A stretch of DNA of 64,000 nt from positions 18,085 through 82,084 of the IMG/VR virus record IMGVR_UViG_3300020471_000623; one strand, written 5' to 3'. A model generated the notes under the pieces. That model was not told the origin of the DNA. It saw only the letters and a program-made list of their open reading frames with translations, and ran no database searches. Within the stretch, counting starts at the first letter, position 1. Each line of letters begins with the position of its first letter. The stretch is from a virus. This document shows, one piece after another, positions 57,898-64,000 of this stretch. The position numbers were made by a program, and so were the translations under genes.

Positions 57898-59016
57898 ATG
57901 GCAACTAAAAAGAAACGAAGTCCGTATTATCTTACGGAACCTAATTGGGCTGAATTCAGCCTAGCAGAAACAGCAGAGAAGAAAGAAGAGGCTTGGAATA
58001 AGTCTCGATACTTTATTCATGCTGAAATTAATGGCAAAGAAACTTACAAGTCTTTTCGTAATTGGATTAAGAAAGGCTCCAAGTGGACTAAAGAAGAACA
58101 GAATATCGTATTAGGGTGTCCTGATTATTGTTTTTTATCCATAGGAGAATATGCTTGGTTCTGGGAAAAGACAGGTTACATGTTAGAAAACCAGGAGAAT
58201 TATATTTACGGCAAATATGATTACTTCAAGAAAAAGTCTGAGGAAAAGGCAGAAGAGAAAGCACAGGCAGCAGAACAAAAGAAAGCTGTCGTCAAGCCTA
58301 TTAGACGAGAACTAGATGTTATGGTTAATGCTGTTGATGAAAGTATTGACAATATAATGGAAGGTAAAAAACATGGCACACCTGTTTCCCTTACAACTTC
58401 CTGTAAACTAAACAAAGAAGAGTCTAGTCATGTTTATAATGAATATGCTAATATTCTAGATGAGTTTAAGGAATGCCAACGTGTCCGTAAGATTAAAAAT
58501 AGATCTGATTGGGACGATCAATTGGTTGAAGGTTATAGTCATGTGAATAAACCTAACATGGACAAACTTGTTCTATGGTTAGATGAGTTCTTACAAATAA
58601 TGATTACGCAACAACAACGTAAGACACCTATTAGACGTAAGAAGCCACAAGATCCTCGTAAGATAGTAGCACGTTTACGATATTTACAAGCAGATAAGGA
58701 CTTAAACATAGCATCTGTGAACCCTACAACTATACTAGGTAGCACAGAAGTATGGGTATATGATACGAAACGCCGTAGACTAGGGCTATATAAGTCTAAG
58801 GGTGATGGTGGACTAGGTGTTAAAGGCACATCAGTTACAGGTTATGATGAAGAACTATCATATGAAAAGACATTACGAAAGCCTGATGAACAGCTTAAAG
58901 TAATAATGTCTAAATCTAAAAAGGCAATACATGAAGTCGTAGGTAAGATACGTGGTAAACAAATGAAAGTTAAGACTCGTATCAATCCTAATATGCTATT
59001 GTTAAAGGTGCAATAA
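57898..59016 (+). CDS. Conserved phage hypothetical protein
   Basis: A protein of 372 residues, basic at both ends. The first 115 residues look globular (Trp/Tyr-rich), followed by a Glu/Ala coiled part (KSEEKAEEKAQAAEQKKAV) and a C-terminal domain with REL...ARLRYLQADKDLNI. I recall it upstream of rnh in marine T4-like phages. It is driven by a dedicated early-type promoter and overlaps the rnh ATG by one base. Confidence 0.65.
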   Translation: MATKKKRSPYYLTEPNWAEFSLAETAEKKEEAWNKSRYFIHAEINGKETYKSFRNWIKKGSKWTKEEQNIVLGCPDYCFLSIGEYAWFWEKTGYMLENQENYIYGKYDYFKKKSEEKAEEKAQAAEQKKAVVKPIRRELDVMVNAVDESIDNIMEGKKHGTPVSLTTSCKLNKEESSHVYNEYANILDEFKECQRVRKIKNRSDWDDQLVEGYSHVNKPNMDKLVLWLDEFLQIMITQQQRKTPIRRKKPQDPRKIVARLRYLQADKDLNIASVNPTTILGSTEVWVYDTKRRRLGLYKSKGDGGLGVKGTSVTGYDEELSYEKTLRKPDEQLKVIMSKSKKAIHEVVGKIRGKQMKVKTRINPNMLLLKVQ

Positions 59017-59906
59017 TGATTGTCGTAGATTATAACCAAACTGCCATTGGTTCATTTATGGCAGAGGCAAAAGGCTCTGGTAGTGTAGAGCCTAACCTAG
59101 ATTTATTACGACACATGATAATTAATTCTATTCGTTCCTACAATAAACGTTGGAGTCCTGAATTTGGAGAGTTAGTTATTGCATGTGATAACAGAAAATA
59201 TTGGCGTCGTGCTATATTTCCTTATTACAAAGCAGGTAGAAAAGCATCACGACAAAAGAGTGATATGGATTGGGGTGCTATATTTGATGCTGTTAATCTT
59301 GTTCGAGATGAGATAATGGAAGTGTTTCCTTATCCTGTTATTGATGTTGATGGTGCTGAGGCAGATGATGTTATAGGCACACTAGCAGAATATAGTCAGA
59401 CAATAGGAGAACCTGGTCCTTTATTTGAAGATGAGATAACACCAGAGCCTTTTCTAATTGTATCTGGAGATCACGACTTTAAACAACTACAAAAATATAG
59501 CAATGTAAAACAATTTGCTCCAGCACAAAAGAAATGGGTAAAGATTACCGAACCTGCTGAGGTTGTGTTGAGAGAGCATATAATTATAGGTGATAAAGGC
59601 GATGGCATACCTAATATATTGTCAGCAGATAATGTATTGGTAGAAGGCATACGCCAGACACCAATTCGTAAGGTAAAACTTAACAAATGGAAATACCTGA
59701 AACCTGAAGAATGGGTATCAGGGGAGATGTCGGCAGGTTATGTAAGGAATAGCACACTCGTTGACTTGACCAAAACACCAGAAGACATCAAAGAAAGTAT
59801 TATAAATAATTACAAGTCCCAACAGGGACAAGATAGAAGTTTATTATTAGATTATTTTATGAAGAATAAAATGAAACAAATGATAGACGTTATTGATGAT
59901 TTTTGA
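59016..59906 (+). CDS. rnh: RNase H (T4 Rnh, FEN-type 5'-nuclease)
   Basis: A protein of 296 residues. The family acid residues are visible in MIVVDYNQTA, ELVIACDNRKYWRRAIFPYY, VDGAEADDVIGTLAEYSQ and LIVSGDHDFKQLQ. It removes RNA primers and flaps at the fork. It follows the hypothetical gene directly. Confidence 0.92.
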   Translation: MIVVDYNQTAIGSFMAEAKGSGSVEPNLDLLRHMIINSIRSYNKRWSPEFGELVIACDNRKYWRRAIFPYYKAGRKASRQKSDMDWGAIFDAVNLVRDEIMEVFPYPVIDVDGAEADDVIGTLAEYSQTIGEPGPLFEDEITPEPFLIVSGDHDFKQLQKYSNVKQFAPAQKKWVKITEPAEVVLREHIIIGDKGDGIPNILSADNVLVEGIRQTPIRKVKLNKWKYLKPEEWVSGEMSAGYVRNSTLVDLTKTPEDIKESIINNYKSQQGQDRSLLLDYFMKNKMKQMIDVIDDF

Positions 59907-59929
59907 AACTAAAACAAAGGTGAAAAATT

Positions 59930-60124
59930 ATGTTTAAATGGTTAAAAAATGTATTCTTCCCAAAACCAGAAGCACCAGCTTCAGGTGTAAGGGCAAGAGA
60001 CAAAAAAGGTCGTTACAAAGCTGACGACAAATCAACTCCAAACATTAACGAAGCTTACAAAGATGGCAAGACTCCTCCTAAGAAGAGAGGCCGTCCTAAA
60101 GGTTCTAAAAACAAGAAGAAATAA
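59930..60124 (+). CDS. Small basic protein with AT-hook-like motif
   Basis: A protein of 64 residues starting MFKWLKNVFFPK with a C-terminal KKRGRPKGSKNKKK. The RGRP core is the AT-hook, which binds the minor groove of AT-rich DNA. The basic, Pro-containing body fits a small nucleoid-type protein. It has an AAAGGTG site and follows rnh. The phage genome is AT-rich, so self-DNA binding is possible. Confidence 0.6.
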   Translation: MFKWLKNVFFPKPEAPASGVRARDKKGRYKADDKSTPNINEAYKDGKTPPKKRGRPKGSKNKKK

Positions 60125-60126
60125 CA

Positions 60127-60660
60127 ATGCAAAAGTTTAGACAAGTAGACGAAGGTCTTAATTGGGTATTCGAAGCTAGAGGCAAGAAAGCACAAATAGA
60201 CAGACTGAAGGAACTTGCAGCAAGTAATCAAACTATTGTTCCTCTTGTTAGATTGGGTGTAGGTGCCGAGAAAGCAGATTGGAATCTGCCTGAAGGCATG
60301 CCTGAGTCCACAAAAATAGAAGATGACATACCAGAAGGTATGGGTGATACAACTCTTACATTAGAATGGAGACGTATAAAACAATTTACTGACCCTACAG
60401 CTAATATAAAAAATCTTCCTACTTGGAAACAAGAAATGAATTGGATGTCTATATTAGAAGGCATGCATCATAAGGAAGCAGAGTTACTCACATACGTGAA
60501 AGACGGACAGCTTTTAAAACTTTATCCTAAAATGGAAGCTCTATTGAAAGATATAGGTATTACAGAATATTCCAAACCTAAAAAAGGATACAAGTTTAAG
60601 GACATATCTAAAAAGATGGAAGAGATGAAAGCAAAAGTAGACTTCTCAGAGAGTAAATAA
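60127..60660 (+). CDS. DUF6433-like phage protein
   Basis: A protein of 177 residues. KKAQIDRLKELAASNQTIVP and LNWVFEARG near the start, then ADWNLPEGMPEST, resemble the DUF6433 family of T4-like marine phages. It ends right at a late-type box before a radical SAM gene. Function unknown. Confidence 0.65.
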   Translation: MQKFRQVDEGLNWVFEARGKKAQIDRLKELAASNQTIVPLVRLGVGAEKADWNLPEGMPESTKIEDDIPEGMGDTTLTLEWRRIKQFTDPTANIKNLPTWKQEMNWMSILEGMHHKEAELLTYVKDGQLLKLYPKMEALLKDIGITEYSKPKKGYKFKDISKKMEEMKAKVDFSESK

Positions 60661-60663
60661 ATA
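60657..60663 (+). promoter_or_regulatory. Putative late box close to start codon
   Basis: ATAAATA overlaps the end of the DUF6433-like gene and lies five bases before the GTG at 60669, again an arrangement for a leaderless late transcript. Confidence 0.4.
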
Positions 60664-60668
60664 CTCAT

Positions 60669-61853
60669 GTGGAAAATACACAATGGGCATATGAAAACTT
60701 ACGAAGCGTTCACTTAGAACTGTCAACGCTTTGTAATTCTATATGTCCTTGGTGCCCTCGATATGTAGACTTCTCTCCTAATGTAAATCCTAATATAGTA
60801 GAAGGAGCATATACATTAGAAAGATTCAAAAGACATTTCCCTCGTGACTTTATACAACAAATAGAGTTCTGGACATTTGCTGGAGATTACGGAGACCCTT
60901 GCACATGTCCTGAGATACTTGATATAATAGAATACATATTAAGTATTAAAGATTGTAAAATGCAAATCAATACTAATGGTGGCATGAGGAATACAAAGTT
61001 CTGGCAACAACTAGGAGAACTTATGAGGGGCTCGCCAGATGAAACATATACACAATACCAGAAAAGATATGTGATATTCTCAGTTGATGGACTAGAGGAT
61101 ACTAATCACATATACAGAAGGAATGTAAAATGGCACAAAGTTATCTCGGCAATGGAAACTTACGGCGACACAGGAGCTCGAGGCATTTGGGAGTTTTTAA
61201 AATTCAAGCATAATGAACACCAAAAGGAAGAAGTATTACAATTAGCAAAAAAGTTAGGGTTTCCTGTAAGATTTAAGAATCCTAATGGCTTTGAAGGAGC
61301 ACCAATGCCAGCCAAGGATAAAGATTATAATATATCATATGAAATATATCCTGCTAAATGGCCTAGAGATGGAGATGGAACACTAGAACAGATTCCTATA
61401 AAACCATTAGAAGTTACTGATAAACAACTAGAGTTTATTAAAATGATTAATGCAGATAATTCTCCTATAAAATATAAAGACGTTGCACATATATTAGAAC
61501 AGCCAAGGAGTGGCTGTATAAACTGTCAAGCAAAAACATTTGGTGCTGGTAATGAGATAAGAATAAATCATGACGGCACAGTATGGCCTTGTAGTTTCTT
61601 TGGACATTTAAGCAGTAAGTATTTGAAAGGCAGGATTGTGTCCGTTGTCCATCGGTTTCAAGCATTAGGTATATTAGAAGGCATACAAAACAATTTAGAT
61701 AATAATACACTAAAAGAGATATTAGATAACGACCCTTTTAGAAAAGTATATGAGAGCTGGGACGATAACAGCGTTCTGTTATGTTCTCATTCATGTGGTC
61801 AAGAACAAAATACAATGGAGAAGATATATGAACGTCCTACTAACGGGAGGTAA
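60669..61853 (+). CDS. Radical SAM enzyme with C-terminal SPASM-like region
   Basis: A protein of 394 residues from GTG 60669 (no ribosome binding site). LHLELSTLCNSICPWCPR-type CxxxCxxC at Cys22, 26 and 29 binds the radical SAM cluster. Later SGCINCQAKTFG, INHDGTVWPCSFFG and LLCSHSCGQ give extra Cys for an auxiliary cluster, as in SPASM/twitch enzymes. It is the third radical SAM gene in the window. The substrate is unknown; maturation of a peptide or nucleotide product is possible. Confidence 0.82.
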   Translation: MENTQWAYENLRSVHLELSTLCNSICPWCPRYVDFSPNVNPNIVEGAYTLERFKRHFPRDFIQQIEFWTFAGDYGDPCTCPEILDIIEYILSIKDCKMQINTNGGMRNTKFWQQLGELMRGSPDETYTQYQKRYVIFSVDGLEDTNHIYRRNVKWHKVISAMETYGDTGARGIWEFLKFKHNEHQKEEVLQLAKKLGFPVRFKNPNGFEGAPMPAKDKDYNISYEIYPAKWPRDGDGTLEQIPIKPLEVTDKQLEFIKMINADNSPIKYKDVAHILEQPRSGCINCQAKTFGAGNEIRINHDGTVWPCSFFGHLSSKYLKGRIVSVVHRFQALGILEGIQNNLDNNTLKEILDNDPFRKVYESWDDNSVLLCSHSCGQEQNTMEKIYERPTNGR

Positions 61854-62301
61854 TAGTAAGTTTGGTGCTGAACTATCATATCAAATGTGGTCATGTAATT
61901 GGAATGTAGAATTAGTTCCAAGAGCACACTTACAGGAAGAAATACAAGTAACCAGAGAACACTATGATCTTATATTCTTTAATCATAACAAACCTGTATT
62001 CAATTGGGACTTTGATAAGTATCCTTCTGAATTATTGAAAAAGGTAACTGCTGATAGAGTAGGTTGGATGATTACAGGTGCTGCACTAAATCCTATGGAA
62101 GAACATTCTAATTATCAATATGTTGCACAGAAACAAATCTATATTAATCAGATGAAACATTATTCTAAACGATTTACAACATTTGTATTTGACCCAGGCA
62201 TTATTACTAAGGAAAATACATCTAGCATTGCTAGTGAGCTTATTAAAATATGTCAAACAGGTCCAGGCTTTTATAAAAGTTCTGTAGGATCAGGTTTGTA
62301 A
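61828..62301 (+). CDS. Small NAD(P)-binding-like Rossmann protein
   Basis: A protein of 157 residues from ATG 61828, overlapping the radical SAM end. MNVLLTGGNSKFGAELSYQM is a TGGxxxFG Rossmann start as in short-chain dehydrogenases. No full Tyr-Lys catalytic pair is seen. It overlaps the end of a minus-strand gene by 31 bases (convergent). Function unknown. Confidence 0.55.
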   Translation: MNVLLTGGNSKFGAELSYQMWSCNWNVELVPRAHLQEEIQVTREHYDLIFFNHNKPVFNWDFDKYPSELLKKVTADRVGWMITGAALNPMEEHSNYQYVAQKQIYINQMKHYSKRFTTFVFDPGIITKENTSSIASELIKICQTGPGFYKSSVGSGL

Positions 62302-62798
62302 GGGTCATAGAATCTGCCCCATTGATATCCTTCTGGTAATGGTTCACTAATAGGAATAGTAGTAGTTCTACCTTCAGGAGAACAAACCCAACGTCTTCTT
62401 TCTTTGTGCATGGCAGCTTCATGCATCTTTTGTCTTGTTTCTTTTGAATGTCTTCTGCCCCACATAGGATTATTCTCTCCTATTCTTGTTCCTCTCATAG
62501 TATTAGAAACTTTTTGTTTGAAGTCAGTGTCCCTACCATTCTTTACAGCAGGATGATTAGAACCTAGTTTAGCTTCTCTAATACGTTCTAATCCTTCAGG
62601 GCTATGTTTAGCAGTTCTTTTTCTAGCGCTGTCCATAACAACAGGCTGACTCATATATAATGCTCTTTCTCTTATTATTTCTATTTGTGAGGCTCTAAAG
62701 AGAAGTTCACGAGGTTTAGGAACATCATCTATCTTTGTGTTGTCCACAATATACAGTTCACCACCGTGATTAAATAAAAAGAATAAACTAGCTTTCAT
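62271..62798 (-). CDS. NUMOD3-containing homing-endonuclease-like protein
   Basis: A protein of 175 residues. NNPMWGRRHSKETRQKMHEA is a clear NUMOD3 (DNA-binding helix) unit, and an upstream SPEGLERIREAKLGSNH is a second. The C-terminal WVCSPEGRTTTIPI and LPEGYQWGRFYDP fit the ending common in phage intron/intergenic endonucleases. No GIY-YIG or HNH catalytic core is seen, so it may be a truncated endonuclease. It is the last gene of the minus island. Confidence 0.7.
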   Translation of the reverse strand: MKASLFFLFNHGGELYIVDNTKIDDVPKPRELLFRASQIEIIRERALYMSQPVVMDSARKRTAKHSPEGLERIREAKLGSNHPAVKNGRDTDFKQKVSNTMRGTRIGENNPMWGRRHSKETRQKMHEAAMHKERRRWVCSPEGRTTTIPISEPLPEGYQWGRFYDPYKPDPTELL

Positions 62799-62804
62799 CG
62801 GTCT
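62786..62804. repeat. 19-base direct repeat at gene starts, copy 1
   Basis: AACTAGCTTTCATCGGTCT (19 bases) occurs here and again, identically, at 63391-63409. Both copies cover the first codons (MKAS) of minus-strand genes, so they flank the methyltransferase gene. This fits duplication or recombination that inserted one gene. Confidence 0.8.
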
Positions 62805-63403
62805 TACCTCTTTGTTAATATTGCTAACTGGTCCATCCCGTAAGCATTTTGTTTTATTTCTATTTTTTTGTTATATTTCTCTGCATGTTCATTACATGCC
62901 TGTTGGCAACCTGGAAAATTAGGGTTACAATCATCTACATAAAACCAACCTACATCAGCATATTTTTCTAATGCTTTCCAAGTCATTTCATAATCATGTC
63001 TAGCATCATAATAAACTCCTGTAAGTTTTGCCTCAAGATCAAACTCGAATTTTTCACTCCAGGATGCTTTTATAAAATGAATATTGTTCCAACCTGCAAT
63101 ATTTTCTTTTATTTTCTTTTCTTTCTCTTTACCAGATACAACCAAACCTCTCTGTCTCATTTGATCCCACATAGCTCTTGCTTTGCCGTCATCTAGTTTC
63201 ATTGTTGCAGGAAATTCTTGATCCATACAGTTATCTACTGTTATAATTCTATAAGTCTTACCTGCTTGTTCAAATGCCTCAGCCCATACAACGGCAGATC
63301 TTCCTAGTAAACTTCCTATTTCTAATACGACACCTGTATCAGGCCAATCACTTACATCTGGAGGAGGGAAATGGAATCCATCTATCTCTGAACTAGCTTT
63401 CAT
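62804..63403 (-). CDS. SAM methyltransferase paralogue (Methyltransf_24-like)
   Basis: A protein of 199 residues. VVLEIGSLLGRSAVVWAEAF is motif I, IITVDNCMDQ the motif II acid and GVYYDARHDYEMTWKALEKY matches the YDGLHDYESVNKVL region of the enzyme at 26956. ATG 63401-63403 overlaps the stop of the upstream gene. It begins with the same MKAS as the NUMOD3 gene (shared DNA, see the repeat). The substrate is unknown. Confidence 0.7.
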   Translation of the reverse strand: MKASSEIDGFHFPPPDVSDWPDTGVVLEIGSLLGRSAVVWAEAFEQAGKTYRIITVDNCMDQEFPATMKLDDGKARAMWDQMRQRGLVVSGKEKEKKIKENIAGWNNIHFIKASWSEKFEFDLEAKLTGVYYDARHDYEMTWKALEKYADVGWFYVDDCNPNFPGCQQACNEHAEKYNKKIEIKQNAYGMDQLAILTKR

Positions 63404-63409
63404 CGGTCT
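63391..63409. repeat. 19-base direct repeat at gene starts, copy 2
   Basis: Second identical copy of AACTAGCTTTCATCGGTCT, covering the start of the methyltransferase gene. Confidence 0.8.
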
Positions 63410-63993
63410 GTAGCTTTCAATATTGTTGCAAATAGGTCTGTGAATAGAGCTTTCTTTTCAAATATATTTCTGTAGTATGTGCCTTCACCACGTTTAGCTC
63501 TTATTGTTAATAATGTCTTTACTTCTAACTCTCCTTTTAATTTACAATTGATATCTATCTTCGGCAAGTTCTCATCTCCCTTTCTCGTGGCATCTTGTTC
63601 CCCATATACAAAGTCAAAGTCTAAGTTCTCAAGCATTGCCTCGACATTATCTAAAGTATATTCTACAGCAAAATCCTTCTTAAGAGAAACTAATGTAACA
63701 TTCTTTTCTCCTAAGGTTACTTGTTGTCTTAGAAAGTTAGCAAATGTCTGAACCATCTTTTTATTATTCTTAGGGTCGTCGAACATCTTCTTTACAACAG
63801 GAATGACTGCCTTATACATCTCTTGAAAAGCTATAGCTGTATCTGTTTTATGGTCTTTAGTTATAAAGTAACTTTCATATTTAGCCTTTTCTAATGGTGG
63901 CTCAATACCAAATGATGAACCCCACACTTCCTTCTGGACTTCATATGTTACTCCACCAAATTGTCCAAACTGTCCTACATTACCTTTCTTCAA
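63400..63993 (-). CDS. Hypothetical protein, possibly 5'-truncated
   Basis: A protein of 197 residues, with a TTG start at 63991-63993. The frame is open to the window edge, so the real start may lie beyond. It starts MKKGNVGQFGQFGGVTYEVQ, mixed alpha/beta, with an AKRGEGTYYRNIF segment near the end. It is the first gene of the minus island. I do not recognise a family. Confidence 0.55.
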   Translation of the reverse strand: MKKGNVGQFGQFGGVTYEVQKEVWGSSFGIEPPLEKAKYESYFITKDHKTDTAIAFQEMYKAVIPVVKKMFDDPKNNKKMVQTFANFLRQQVTLGEKNVTLVSLKKDFAVEYTLDNVEAMLENLDFDFVYGEQDATRKGDENLPKIDINCKLKGELEVKTLLTIRAKRGEGTYYRNIFEKKALFTDLFATILKATDR

Positions 63994-64000
63994 TGATACA

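Overview
This window is a stretch of the genome of a large tailed bacteriophage (a myovirus) with a T4-type replication core. The DNA is AT-rich and almost entirely coding on the + strand, with genes packed end to end and many ATGA/TAATG stop-start overlaps. Recognisable T4-type genes include gp47 and gp46, gp45, gp44, gp62, RegA, gp43, UvsX, gp41, gp61, NrdA, NrdB and RNase H. The accessory genes (CobS-like ATPase, Hsp20, peptide deformylase, ClpP-like protease, 2OG oxygenases, twitch-type radical SAM proteins, ThyX) are of the kind seen in marine T4-like phages of cyanobacteria and SAR11-type bacteria. The host must be Gram-negative: the phage encodes an outer-membrane TonB-dependent receptor and an inner/outer-membrane spanin pair. 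No photosynthesis gene and no tRNA was found in this window, so the host cannot be named.

Layout. 0-2.4 kb: two T-fold (QueD-like) proteins around a glycosyltransferase. 2.4-5.1 kb: gp47/gp46. 5.1-9.8 kb: lipoprotein, glutaredoxin, peptide deformylase, ClpP-like protease, then an exported protein and a TonB-dependent receptor behind an early-type promoter. 9.8-14.6 kb: VWA/metallopeptidase protein, CobS-like AAA+ ATPase, DUF3310-like protein, ferredoxin. 14.6-22.5 kb: B12-type radical SAM protein, then gp45, peroxiredoxin, gp44, three tiny genes, gp62, regA, a twitch radical SAM protein and a prolyl-4-hydroxylase-like enzyme. 22.8-34.2 kb: Hsp20, nuclease, gp43, SET protein, methyltransferase, UDP-sugar dehydrogenase, UvsX, gp41, small membrane proteins and two small early genes, closed by a strong terminator. 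34.3-49.7 kb: nucleotide/sugar enzymes, then a late block of head-associated and structural proteins with NfuA, the spanins and very basic modular proteins. 49.7-60.1 kb: gp61, ThyX, NrdA, QueC-like, NrdB, membrane and coiled-coil proteins, RNase H. 60.1-62.3 kb: a DUF6433-like protein, another radical SAM protein and a Rossmann-type protein. 62.3-64 kb: a three-gene island on the minus strand with a NUMOD3-type homing-endonuclease-like protein.

How it fits together. Replication and nucleotide supply (clamp, loader, polymerase, helicase, primase, recombinase, RNR, ThyX) form a complete-looking T4-style machine. A second theme is redox and iron-sulfur chemistry: NfuA, ferredoxin, glutaredoxin, peroxiredoxin, three radical SAM enzymes, class I RNR and a Cys-rich micropeptide coupled to nfuA. 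A third is 7-deazaguanine and sugar chemistry, which suggests modified DNA or glycans. The late block appears to encode proteins targeted into the prohead: two start points resemble the T4 capsid-targeting sequence, and an 865-residue basic protein carries repeated [LIV]-x-E modules and ends at an A9 slippery run.

Regulation visible in the DNA: at least seven early-type (sigma70-like, 17-base spacer) promoters share a spacer motif (GGTTC ... AGAGT, often a dyad), two further promoters (gp45, gp61) carry a different TCCTA/TAGGA dyad, and late T4-type (TATAAATA) boxes precede late genes, several so close to the start codon that leaderless transcripts are likely.
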